Positions 1 to 9,727 of a DNA stretch of 64,000 bases are shown here, in pieces. The first letter of the stretch is position 1, and each line of letters begins with the position of its first letter. A model generated the notes under the pieces. The model saw nothing but the letters and a program-made list of their open reading frames with translations. It did no database searches and was not told the DNA's origin. This DNA is from JAGQIB01 sp041393395 (lineage in GTDB: Bacteria; ARS69). The position numbers were made by a program, and so were the translations under genes. The DNA is taken from contig JAWKKG010000002.1 of NCBI GenBank assembly GCA_041393395.1, positions 744,001 through 808,000 on the forward strand, read 5' to 3'.

Positions 1-860
1 CGGGGGACGGCGCCGCCGTCATCCGCTGGACCGACACCGCCTCGCCGGACGAGTGGTTGCTCACCCCGCCGCTCGATCTCACGGGCGCTCCCTCCGGGAC
101 GACGCTTTCGTTCTGGTACCGGACCGACCCGTTCTGGTTCACCCAGGGATCCAACGCGTTCGCCGCGAACGTCTCCACGAACGGCGGCGGCACCTGGGCG
201 GCGTTGTTCTCCATCCACGACGTCGCGGAGACGGGCTGGGCCTGGCGCAACGTGGTGGTCGATCTCGCCGGCTACCTCGACCAGTCGGCCGTGATTCTTC
301 GCTTCCGCTACTGGGGCAACTCGGCCGCCGACGTCGCGCTCGACGAGATCCGGGTGGGCACGCCGGACGTGGCGGCGCCCGCGAACGACGACTGCGCCGG
401 CGCGCTCGCCGGTGGATTCCGGTTCGGGCCCGCCGTCGCCACGGTCGTGGTGAACGGCGACACGCGCTTCGCCACGCACGACTACTCGCTCGGCGCGAGC
501 GATTGCACCGGTGCGGTCCAGACCGGTCGCGACGTCGTGTGGATGGTGGAGGTGCCGGCGGCCCACCGATTCTCGGCCGTGCTCGATCCCTCCGGGGACT
601 GGCTCGGCACGCTGTTCCTGATCGAGGACTGCGCGAACGCCGCGGCGACGTGTGTGGCCGGGGACCGCGGCTTCTCCGGAACGGCCCGGGTGGAGATCGC
701 GAACGAGACGGCTGCCACTCGCGAGTACCGCCTCGTCGTGACGGGCGATGGATCCGACGCCGGCGAGTTCGCACTCACGGCGACGATCGAGCCCGGGGTG
801 GGGGTGGAGGCGCTCGGGTTCGGCGTCCTGAAGTCCATGCACCGCGGGGCGCCGCGATGA
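1..860 (+). CDS. Secreted protein with choice-of-anchor J-like and pre-peptidase-like C-terminal domains (5' partial)
   Basis: The frame is already open at the window edge (first full codon at base 3), so the N-terminus and any catalytic domain are missing. The visible part begins with a MAM/jellyroll-like module of the choice-of-anchor J type: an LTPPLDL opening, LSFWYR, and a FRYWG...DVALDEIRV end that matches the repeated strand pattern of that family. From about base 380 a second beta-rich module follows (NDDCAGA start, then VWMVEVPA and YRLVVTGD), resembling the pre-peptidase C-terminal domains of secreted proteases. The stop overlaps the next start by 4 bp (ATGA), so the two are probably co-translated. 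It is likely an extracellular protein, possibly a peptidase, but the function cannot be read from this fragment. Confidence 0.75.
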   Translation, partial: GDGAAVIRWTDTASPDEWLLTPPLDLTGAPSGTTLSFWYRTDPFWFTQGSNAFAANVSTNGGGTWAALFSIHDVAETGWAWRNVVVDLAGYLDQSAVILRFRYWGNSAADVALDEIRVGTPDVAAPANDDCAGALAGGFRFGPAVATVVVNGDTRFATHDYSLGASDCTGAVQTGRDVVWMVEVPAAHRFSAVLDPSGDWLGTLFLIEDCANAAATCVAGDRGFSGTARVEIANETAATREYRLVVTGDGSDAGEFALTATIEPGVGVEALGFGVLKSMHRGAPR

Positions 861-3850
861 GTCGCGGCGCGCGGACTCTCGCTCGGGTCTTCGCGACGTG
901 GCTGGTCGCGACGTCACCGGCCGCGGCCACCATGCGCGGCGGTGCACCCACGCTGCGCGTCGACCCGGATCCGGTGACGTTCCCGCCCGTGGCGCCGGAG
1001 TCGCTCAGCTCCGTGACCGCGTGGCTCCACAACGACGGCGGCGATGTGCTGTACCTCGGCCTGCTCGCGGTCTCCGATCCGGAGTTCACGATCGGCGGAC
1101 CGTCCGGCGCGCCGCCGCCCGGGACGCCCATCGACGGCGGCGACTCGCTCGCGGTGGACCTGTTCCACCGACCCGCGTCGCTCGTCCCGCAGACGGGAAC
1201 GCTCACGATCGAGACGAACGACCCGGTGACTCCGCTGCGGACCGTGGCGCTGATGGGTTCCGTGCTGGAACCGCCGATCGCGTCCGTCTCGCCGGACTCG
1301 GTGGCCGCGACGCTCGCGATCGGCGATTCGGCGACCGTCGATCTCACGATCCGCAACGCCGGTCAGGGGCCGCTCGACTGGGCGGTGCGGATCCTGCCGC
1401 TGGTGTCCGGACGGGGCGGTGGGACTCTCGCCGGCGCGCAGATCCTGTGGGACAGCCCCGGATTGGCCACGAGCTGGTCCACGCTCCGCGACGACGTCCA
1501 GGCGCGGGGCGGGGTCTTCATCGAGAACCCTCCCTCCACGCCGATCACGCCGGCGTTGCTCGCGACCGTGCAGGCGTACGTCGCCACGGATCTGGCCGGG
1601 ACCTGGACCCAGGGCGAGCGCGCGGCGCTGGTCGACTGGGTGCGGGCCGGCGGCGGGATGCTCCTCCTCGGTGACGCATCGGCCGCGCTCGCTCCGTTCA
1701 ACGACCTGCTGACCGACCTCGGCGCGCCGATCCGCTGGACGCCGTTCTCGGCGAACGCGGACCAGGTGGTGACGTCCGGTGGGATCTCCGCGCACCCGAC
1801 GACCCAGGGAATCACGCGCCTGCATCTCGGATTCGGAATCCGGGAGCTCGCGAACGTCGACCCGCCGGCGGTGGAGCTCGTGCACGATTCGGGCAACGCA
1901 TCCGTGGCCGCCGCGCAGACGATCGGCGTCGGGCGGCTGGTCACGCTCTCGGACGAGTTCTTCGACGACGCCGGCATCGTGGAAGCCGATCTGGTCTCCG
2001 CGGACAACCGCGAGTTCGGGAACCGGGTGATCGACTGGATCGCGGGGCCGCGCTGGCTCTCCGCGTCGCCGGCCTCCGGGCAGGTCGCGAGCGCCGACTC
2101 GGCGACGGTCGCGCTGACGTTCGCTCCGGCGGACCTCCCGGCCGGCGTCTACGACGCAATCGTGCGAGTCGCCACGAACGATCCGGTGACCCCGGCCCTC
2201 GACGTCCCCGCCCACCTGACGCTCACGGGCTTCCCCTCGATCGGGGTCTCGCCGACGAGCCTGCAGTTCGGGCCGGTGCCCGTGCTCGCGACGGTCCAGC
2301 GTGATCTCATCGTGACCGCGACCGGGAGCGACACGCTCGCGGTGACCGACATCACGTCGAGCTCGGCAACGTTCACCGCGTTCCCCACCGCGTTCGTCCT
2401 GGCGCCGGACGAGACGAAGGTCGTGACGGTCGTGTTCACGCCCCCCGCACTCGGCTCGTTCGACGAAACGCTCACGATCGAGTCGAACGCGGAGTCGGAC
2501 AGCAGCCTCGACGTCCCCGTCGGCGGGGTCGGTGTGGTGGACTGCGACGCCCCCTGTCCTTCGCCGGGTCTGCATCCGGCAAGTATCGAAGGGGGAGTGG
2601 GTTACGCGTTCTGGCTCGACCTTTCTCTCGACAACGTGCCGGTCGACGTCGAGTCGTTCGGCTTCGAGCTGACCTGGGATCCGAGGCACCTCGCGTTCCG
2701 GGACTCCACGCTCTCCGACGGTCTCGCGGCCGGCTTCGTCGTCGATGCGACGGCGAACGAACCGGGGCGCCTCACGTGCGGCGGTTTCTCCACGAACGCG
2801 ATCCCGGCCGGGTCCTCGGGGTCGCTCGTGCGCCTTCGTTTCGAGGCGATCTGCGACACCTGTGCGGTGGGGCAGGAATCCGAGATCCGGGTCCTCGATC
2901 CGATCGAGGATCTGGCCGGGGTCACCGCCTGCTGCGGCAAGTTCACGCAGGCCGACTGCGCGAGCGGCGACGGTGACGTGAACGGCGATGGCATTCTCTC
3001 CGCGACGGATGCGCTCTGTGCGTTGAAGATCTACTTGAACTCCGGGACGGTTCCGCCGGACAGCGCCTGCGACGCGAATGGGGAGTGCGAGGTCGCTGCC
3101 GCCGACGTGAACTGCAGCAGTTCCGTGACGCCCGGCGATGCGCTCGCGATCCACGAGCGCGTCCTCTGCGTGGCGGAGCCGGTGCCGCTGCCGTGCTTTG
3201 CGTCCCTGGACCCGAGCCCTTGCGACGAGCCGGGGCCGGCGCGCGCCCGCCCCACGCTGCGCCTGCACGCGAATCGCGCCGACGACGTCCTGGTCCTCGA
3301 GGTCGAGGCGATCACGGACGTGGCGGCGTTCGGCCTCGACCTGGAAGGGACGGGTCTTTCGCTCGTCTCCTGGGAGCCGGGAGTCGGGGCCGCGGCGTGG
3401 CCGGCCGTGCAGGCCGCCGGGCAACCGGGTCGGGTTCGGGTGGGCGGCTTCGGCGCGCCGACTCTCGGGACGCTCGGCACGCTCACGCTCCGCGGAACAG
3501 GCCCTCTGCGCGCGTCGCCGGCCGACGACGTGGCCCTGGTGGTCGATGGGAGGCTCGAGTTGCCGGGCTTCCCGCCCGCGGGGCTCACCCGGGTCGGTCC
3601 GTCTCCCGCGGTCGGCACCCTCGCGATCGCGTGGTCGGCGGCCCGACGCGGCGTCGGCGAGCTCTCGATCCACGACGTCACCGGGCGACGCGTGCGTCGC
3701 CTCGTCTCCGGTCCGGTGGACGTCGGCCCCGGGGAGGCGCGCTGGGACGGCCGCGACGATGCGGGGAACCCCGTCGCGGCGGGACTCTACTTCGTCGTTC
3801 TCCGGCTCGACGGCTCCGTGTACACGCGGAAGGCCGCCTGGCTCCGGTGA
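857..3850 (+). CDS. Large secreted multidomain protein: HYDIN/ASPM-like, split Ig with Rossmann-like insert, cohesin-like, dockerin-like, FlgD-like C-terminus
   Basis: 997 residues; ATG chosen because it overlaps the upstream stop (ATGA) and is followed by a signal peptide (about 1-24). Domain order by eye: an ASPM/SPD-2/Hydin-like Ig module (35-130); the first half of a BACON-like Ig (137-180); an alpha/beta insert (190-395) with a GGGMLLLGD turn typical of GATase-like or DUF4350-like folds; the second half of the Ig (397-457); a second Hydin-like Ig (458-557); a cohesin-like beta-sandwich (about 560-700, FGFELTWDP); a dockerin-like pair (703-770, with DVNGDGILSATDAL and a degenerate second repeat DVNCSSSVTPGDAL); a second cohesin-like stretch (795-890); and a FlgD/type IX-style C-terminal module (910-997) ending in TRKAAWLR. 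I see no catalytic site. Probably a cell-surface adhesin or scaffold. Its stop overlaps the next gene (GTGA). Confidence 0.85.
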   Translation: MSRGARTLARVFATWLVATSPAAATMRGGAPTLRVDPDPVTFPPVAPESLSSVTAWLHNDGGDVLYLGLLAVSDPEFTIGGPSGAPPPGTPIDGGDSLAVDLFHRPASLVPQTGTLTIETNDPVTPLRTVALMGSVLEPPIASVSPDSVAATLAIGDSATVDLTIRNAGQGPLDWAVRILPLVSGRGGGTLAGAQILWDSPGLATSWSTLRDDVQARGGVFIENPPSTPITPALLATVQAYVATDLAGTWTQGERAALVDWVRAGGGMLLLGDASAALAPFNDLLTDLGAPIRWTPFSANADQVVTSGGISAHPTTQGITRLHLGFGIRELANVDPPAVELVHDSGNASVAAAQTIGVGRLVTLSDEFFDDAGIVEADLVSADNREFGNRVIDWIAGPRWLSASPASGQVASADSATVALTFAPADLPAGVYDAIVRVATNDPVTPALDVPAHLTLTGFPSIGVSPTSLQFGPVPVLATVQRDLIVTATGSDTLAVTDITSSSATFTAFPTAFVLAPDETKVVTVVFTPPALGSFDETLTIESNAESDSSLDVPVGGVGVVDCDAPCPSPGLHPASIEGGVGYAFWLDLSLDNVPVDVESFGFELTWDPRHLAFRDSTLSDGLAAGFVVDATANEPGRLTCGGFSTNAIPAGSSGSLVRLRFEAICDTCAVGQESEIRVLDPIEDLAGVTACCGKFTQADCASGDGDVNGDGILSATDALCALKIYLNSGTVPPDSACDANGECEVAAADVNCSSSVTPGDALAIHERVLCVAEPVPLPCFASLDPSPCDEPGPARARPTLRLHANRADDVLVLEVEAITDVAAFGLDLEGTGLSLVSWEPGVGAAAWPAVQAAGQPGRVRVGGFGAPTLGTLGTLTLRGTGPLRASPADDVALVVDGRLELPGFPPAGLTRVGPSPAVGTLAIAWSAARRGVGELSIHDVTGRRVRRLVSGPVDVGPGEARWDGRDDAGNPVAAGLYFVVLRLDGSVYTRKAAWLR

Positions 3851-5814
3851 ACGGCTCGCGCGTTCCTCCCGCCCTCGCGCACGCCGCCTACTTCGGGATG
3901 CTCGCGGCACTGTTCTTCGTGGGCGGTCACCCGGTCGGCCGGGTCTTCGGCTTCGACGCGTGGGCGGGTCTCTCGATCGGCGGTCGCGTGGTCCTCGCGA
4001 TCGCCGGCCTCGTCGCCTGGGCGCTCGCGGTCTCGGGGCTTCCCGACCGGCTCGCTGCGTCCATGGGTCGCGCGCCGCGGGACCTCGTACTGGTCATCGC
4101 GTTCGTGGCCGCGACGGCGTTCGCATCCGTGAAGTTCCCCACGCTCGGGGACGGCTTTCAGAGTCTCGCGCTGCTCGGCGCGGATCCGCCGGTCGTGAAG
4201 GGCACGGCCCCGCTGCCGGCCGCATTGCTTCCGGCGCTCGCGGGACCCGGCGGTCCCGCGCTGGCCTACCGGGTTCTCGCGGTCGCCTCGGGGGCCGCCG
4301 CCGCGTTCGCCGTGGTGCTCGGCGCGCGACGCCTCGTGGCGGAGCCGGCCCCCCGGCTCGCGTTCGCAGCCGCGCTTCTTCTCTCCGGCGCGTCCCTCGT
4401 CTTCTTCGGTTACGTGGAGAACTACGGACCTCTCGTCGCCGCGGTGATGGGCTTCACCGTGCTCGGTGCCGCGGCGGCGCGCCTTCCCGCGGGAGCGGAC
4501 CGGGGATTGTGCTTGGCGGCGTCCGGCGCGGGACTGCTCGCGATCGCCTCGCACGCGTTCGGGATCGCGGTGCTTCCCGCGCTGGCCTGGCTCTGGCTCC
4601 GGCGTACGCGCGGGCTCGTCCCGGCGGCCGGGGCGTTCGTTCTGCTGCTCGGTGCCGGTGCCTGGTTCGTGCTTGGCGATCTGCGCTGGCGACTGCTCTT
4701 CGTGCCGTGGACGGCGGGTCGGTTCACGCTCGAGGGCTACACGTTGCTGTCGCCTGCGCACGTCTTCGACCTCGCGAACCTGCTGCTCCTGCTCGTTCCG
4801 TTCCTCCTCTTGTTCGGGGGGGAGGGAAGGGAGGAACGTCCGGCGGGCGAAGGCCGAGACCCGGCCCTCGCGTTCCTCGGCGTCCTCGCCGCGTCGACGT
4901 TCGGGGTCGCTGCGCTCGTGGATCCCAAGCTCGGAATGGCGCGCGATCAGGACCTCTTGTCGTTCGTCGGACCGCCGGTGGCCGCGCTCGTGCTCATCCG
5001 CCGGGTCGGACCCGCCCCGACTTCGCGAGTCGGGCCGTTCGTCTGGCTGGCGGTGGCGCTCTCGGCACTCACGCTCTTCCCGCGCGTCGCGACGCTCCGG
5101 AATGAAGAGCGGGCGTATTCGCAGCTCGCCCGGTACCTCGATCTCGACCGGGTGCGCGGCCGCAACGGACGCAAGCTGCTGGTCGAGCGCTGGGAGCGGG
5201 CGGGCCGGACCGATCTCGCGGACGAGGAGGCGTTGCGCTGGTCGCAGGACTACCCGGAGCGGAATCTCGTACTCAACGGTCGCGAGCTCGACGCGCGCGG
5301 AGAGACCGACGCCGCGACCGAGGCGTACCTCGAGGCGATCCGGAGGAACCCCCAGTACTTCGATCCGTACAACAACCTCGCCACGATCCGGATCGAGCAG
5401 CACCGACCGGAAGAAGCGTACGAGCTCCTCGAGGTCGCGCGTGCGCTGGCGCCGGACGAGATCTCGGTGCTCACGAACCTCGGCGTGGCGTGCGTGCAGA
5501 CGAAGCGGTTCGACGAAGCCGAGCGGGCATTCACCCGGGTCCGGGATCTCCGCCCGGATCGGTGGGAGTCGGCCCGCAACCTCGCCCGCCTCGCCGAGGC
5601 CCGGGGCGACCGGGCGGCCTACCGGGAATGGCTGCGCCGAGCGGCCGACGCGGCGGACGCCCCGGTGAATCTCCTGCTCGAGTACGCCGCGCTCCTGCAC
5701 CAGTCCGGCGCGGCCGACCTGGCTCGGCCGTACGCCGAACGGGCGTACCGCCTCGGGGTGGACGAGGGCACGGCCGAAGCGCTCCGGGTGGCGTTCCCCG
5801 GAATCGAGCGGTAG
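3847..5814 (+). CDS. Polytopic membrane protein with C-terminal TPR repeats
   Basis: 655 residues from a GTG overlapping the upstream stop by 4 bp. Residues 1 to about 435 are almost continuous hydrophobic segments, about ten to twelve membrane spans. Between early spans lies a loop with LGDGFQS and later VENYG, reminiscent of GT-C glycosyltransferases, but I cannot confirm a catalytic Asp pair. The soluble C-terminal part (about 470-655) carries TPR-like repeats (NPQYFDPYNNLA, APDEISVLTNLG), probably for protein contacts. It is co-translated with two surface-protein genes, so a role in processing, modifying or exporting them is a reasonable guess. Alternatives are an O-mannosyltransferase-like enzyme or a structural membrane protein. 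Confidence 0.7.
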   Translation: MNGSRVPPALAHAAYFGMLAALFFVGGHPVGRVFGFDAWAGLSIGGRVVLAIAGLVAWALAVSGLPDRLAASMGRAPRDLVLVIAFVAATAFASVKFPTLGDGFQSLALLGADPPVVKGTAPLPAALLPALAGPGGPALAYRVLAVASGAAAAFAVVLGARRLVAEPAPRLAFAAALLLSGASLVFFGYVENYGPLVAAVMGFTVLGAAAARLPAGADRGLCLAASGAGLLAIASHAFGIAVLPALAWLWLRRTRGLVPAAGAFVLLLGAGAWFVLGDLRWRLLFVPWTAGRFTLEGYTLLSPAHVFDLANLLLLLVPFLLLFGGEGREERPAGEGRDPALAFLGVLAASTFGVAALVDPKLGMARDQDLLSFVGPPVAALVLIRRVGPAPTSRVGPFVWLAVALSALTLFPRVATLRNEERAYSQLARYLDLDRVRGRNGRKLLVERWERAGRTDLADEEALRWSQDYPERNLVLNGRELDARGETDAATEAYLEAIRRNPQYFDPYNNLATIRIEQHRPEEAYELLEVARALAPDEISVLTNLGVACVQTKRFDEAERAFTRVRDLRPDRWESARNLARLAEARGDRAAYREWLRRAADAADAPVNLLLEYAALLHQSGAADLARPYAERAYRLGVDEGTAEALRVAFPGIER

Positions 5815-5865
5815 ACTTCGTCGCGCACGATCCGCGAACCATCCAGGAAGCCCGGGAGATCCCGC

Positions 5866-7098
<1,233 letters not shown>

Positions 7099-7116
7099 CG
7101 CTGCGGTCCGTCGCCT

Positions 7117-7680
7117 CTAGGGCTTCTCGGGAAACAGCATGCCCTGCGGCGACGTGAGCGGCAGCTTCAACGCGGTCAGGATCTCCGCGACCCACCCGTT
7201 CGGATTCCCCGCCGCGAGCGGCCTCGCCTTCACGCCGAACGCCTCGATCAGCTCGTCGAGCGTGCGATCGATCTCGCGCTGGAAACCGAGGTCCGTGTCG
7301 CGCGTTCCGTCGAAGGCCGGCGTCTGCCACACGGGCACCTTGAACAGCGCCGTGTAGGTGGCGCACCACCGGGCGATCCAGGGCTCCAGGTCTTTCTGCC
7401 GACCCACCGCGTGCACGAGGTACGCGTAGTTGTCGAGGACGGAACGATCGCACACCACGACGTCGGCCAGGTTCGCCGCGGCGATCTCGCGGGCGCACTG
7501 CGCGTGCAGGATCCACGCCTGCGCGTCGAGCGTCGTCGTCTGGTTGATCGGGAGCGGGCACTCGCGCGCGACTTCCTTGACCACGTCCACCGCTCGGTCC
7601 AGGCGCTTCAGCCGGGCGGCGAGCTCGTAGCAGAGGGTGGTCTTGCCCACTCCGTGCGTGCCGATGAGTGCGATCTTCAT
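7117..7680 (-). CDS. P-loop AAA-family ATPase / NadR-like nucleotide kinase fold
   Basis: 187 residues. A Walker A motif (GTHGVGKTT) lies at residues 7-15 and a Walker B-like ADVVVCDRSVLDNY around 72-85, the layout of AAA_28/NadR-type nucleoside kinases and thymidylate-kinase-like enzymes. The length suits a single-domain kinase. A small-molecule kinase activity is plausible but the substrate cannot be told. The start is ATG, with GGAGG-like sequence just upstream on the minus strand. It is convergent with ispG and divergent from the mtfA-gnd operon. Confidence 0.8.
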   Translation of the reverse strand: MKIALIGTHGVGKTTLCYELAARLKRLDRAVDVVKEVARECPLPINQTTTLDAQAWILHAQCAREIAAANLADVVVCDRSVLDNYAYLVHAVGRQKDLEPWIARWCATYTALFKVPVWQTPAFDGTRDTDLGFQREIDRTLDELIEAFGVKARPLAAGNPNGWVAEILTALKLPLTSPQGMLFPEKP

Positions 7681-7871
7681 GGGGCCTCCGAGCGGGGGAT
7701 GTTAGACCGCGGGGCATTCCGCCGCCAGCATTCCGCGCCCGCGCCCGCGCCGCGCGCCGAGAGCCGCTCGCCTCGGCGACGCCGGCCGCGTTGACCGCGG
7801 ACGCGAGCGGACCGACACTCCGGGATCTGGAGGGACCCCGTCACGCCACCGTATCTTCGCGGGAGCGCGAC

Positions 7872-8717
7872 GTGGAACTCGAGCCATTCCTCGGGAGGGG
7901 AGGTCCGCCGCTGAGCTGGCTGCATCCGTTCCGGGACGCCCGCCGACGTCGCTTGAGCGCGCGGCCGTTTCCGCCGGAGTGGGACCGGATCCTCGCGCGG
8001 AACTTCCCACTCGACGCCGGCCTGCCGGCAGCCGACCGGGCCGAGCTGCGACGTCGTGTGCAGATCTTCCTCGCGGAGAAGCATTTCGAGGGCGCGGGAG
8101 GACTCGTCCTCACCGAGGAGATCCGGGTGACCATCGCGGCCCAGGCCTGTCTGCTCCTGCTGCATCGGGGAGAGGACTTCTACCCGCGGCTGGACTCGAT
8201 CATCGTCTACCCGGCCGCCTACCGGGTGCGCACGAGCGAGCGCTCCGCCGACGGCGTGGTCCACGAGCACGACCAGGTCCGTCTCGGCGAAGCCTGGAAC
8301 ACGGGGGCGGTCGTGCTGTCCTGGGAGGACGTCCGCTACGGTGCTGCGGATCTGCACGACGGTCACAACGTGGTGCTGCACGAGTTCGCACATCAGCTCG
8401 ACCTCGCGAACAACGCCGCCGACGGCGCGCCCGAGCTCCCACGGCGGAGCATGTACGTCGCCTGGGCGCGCGTGCTCGGACACGAGTACGAGCACCTGCG
8501 CCGCGAGATCGAGCGCGGACACCGCACGCTCATGGATGCCTACGGGGCCACGAACCCCGCGGAGTTCTTCGCGGTGGCGACCGAGACGTTCTTCGAGCGG
8601 CCACACGCCCTTCGCGAAAAACACCCGGAACTCTATGACCAGTTGAGTCGTTTCTACGCCCAGGATCCGGTGTCCTGGACTACCCCGAGCCGGGAGGATT
8701 CATGCAACTCGGAATGA
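7872..8717 (+). CDS. mtfA: MtfA-family zinc peptidase (M90)
   Basis: 281 residues, close to the ~265 of E. coli MtfA. The gluzincin motif HEFAHQLD is present, with a downstream acidic helix (NPAEFFAVATETFFERP) supplying the expected third ligand region. In enterobacteria MtfA binds the glucose repressor Mlc and so affects ptsG expression; that is family knowledge and no Mlc is visible here. I chose the GTG at 7872 because GGGAG lies 6 bases upstream. An in-frame extension back to 7668 would add a low-complexity Arg/Ala leader and overlap the divergent gene. The 3' end overlaps gnd by 16 bp, placing it at the head of the carbon operon. Confidence 0.85.
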   Translation: MELEPFLGRGGPPLSWLHPFRDARRRRLSARPFPPEWDRILARNFPLDAGLPAADRAELRRRVQIFLAEKHFEGAGGLVLTEEIRVTIAAQACLLLLHRGEDFYPRLDSIIVYPAAYRVRTSERSADGVVHEHDQVRLGEAWNTGAVVLSWEDVRYGAADLHDGHNVVLHEFAHQLDLANNAADGAPELPRRSMYVAWARVLGHEYEHLRREIERGHRTLMDAYGATNPAEFFAVATETFFERPHALREKHPELYDQLSRFYAQDPVSWTTPSREDSCNSE

Positions 8718-9727
8718 TCGGACTCGGTCGGATGGGCGCCAACATGGTGCGGCGCCTCCTGGCCGGCGGGCACGAGTGCGTCGTGTTCGACCGCTCCACG
8801 GACGCGGTCCGGGCGCTGGAGCAGGAGAACGCGAGTGGCGCGTCGTCTATCCCGGACCTGATCGACCGCCTGGAACGTCCGCGCGTCGTCTGGTTGATGG
8901 TCCCCGCGGGCGCGGTGGACGCCGTCATCGCGGACGTGAGGCCCCATCTCCAGCGCGGGGACATCCTCGTGGACGGCGGCAACTCGTACTACGTGGACGA
9001 TCTCCGCCGCGCGCAGGAGCTCGCGGGCGATGGGCTCGAGTACGTGGACGTCGGCACGAGCGGCGGGATCTGGGGCGCGGATCGCGGCTACTGCATGATG
9101 ATCGGCGGGCACGAGCGGGTGGTGACCCATCTGGATCCGGTCTTCGCGACGCTCGCGCCCGGCCGCGGCGACATCCCGCGGACCCCCGGCCGCGACGGTC
9201 GCGGGGGGACCGCCGAGCTCGGTTACCTGCACTGTGGGCCGAGCGGGGCGGGACACTACGTGAAGATGGTGCACAACGGCATCGAGTACGGCCTCATGGC
9301 CGCGTACGCGGAAGGGCTCGGCGTCCTCGCGGCCGCGAATGCGGGCGGGCGTCACGTGGCCGTGGACGCCGAGACGACGCCGCTCCGTCATCCCGAGCGC
9401 TACCGGTTCGACCTCGACCTCGCCGACGTCACCGAGGTCTGGCGGCGCGGGAGCGTGATCTCCTCGTGGTTGCTGGACCTCACGGCCACGGCGCTGGCCG
9501 AGGACTCCACGCTGTCGGCGTTCACGGGGCGCGTCTCCGATTCGGGCGAGGGTCGGTGGACCGTGAAGGCCGCCATCGACACGGGTGTGCCCGCTCATGT
9601 GCTTTCCGCGGCGCTGTACGAGCGATTCAGCTCGCGCGGCCAGGCGGATTTCGCGGACAAGGTCCTGTCCGCGATGCGCTTCCGCTTCGGCGGGCACTCC
9701 GACGCGCGCCCGGAGCAGCGGTCGTGA
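8702..9727 (+). CDS. gnd: 6-phosphogluconate dehydrogenase, decarboxylating, short NAD-type
   Basis: 341 residues, matching the short class rather than the ~470-residue E. coli enzyme. Oxidises and decarboxylates 6-phosphogluconate to ribulose 5-phosphate. Visible landmarks: Rossmann GLGRMGANM, VDGGNSYY, the substrate-binding GTSGGIWG and the catalytic Lys/Asn in HYVKMVHNGIEYG. After beta-2 the sequence reads VFDRS, with Asp where NADP-specific enzymes carry Asn-Arg-Ser, which suggests NAD+ preference (inference). It overlaps mtfA by 16 bp and pgi by 4 bp (GTGA). Confidence 0.95.
   Translation: MQLGMIGLGRMGANMVRRLLAGGHECVVFDRSTDAVRALEQENASGASSIPDLIDRLERPRVVWLMVPAGAVDAVIADVRPHLQRGDILVDGGNSYYVDDLRRAQELAGDGLEYVDVGTSGGIWGADRGYCMMIGGHERVVTHLDPVFATLAPGRGDIPRTPGRDGRGGTAELGYLHCGPSGAGHYVKMVHNGIEYGLMAAYAEGLGVLAAANAGGRHVAVDAETTPLRHPERYRFDLDLADVTEVWRRGSVISSWLLDLTATALAEDSTLSAFTGRVSDSGEGRWTVKAAIDTGVPAHVLSAALYERFSSRGQADFADKVLSAMRFRFGGHSDARPEQRS

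Noticed and set aside
914..3910. Nearly 1000-codon open frame antisense to the multidomain surface protein
   Set aside because: Composition is Arg-dominated with no motifs, while the sense frame shows clear domains.
7668..7871. N-terminal extension of the MtfA-like protein
   Set aside because: Low-complexity Arg/Ala sequence overlapping the divergent gene. The GTG at 7872 has a good ribosome-binding site and fits family length.
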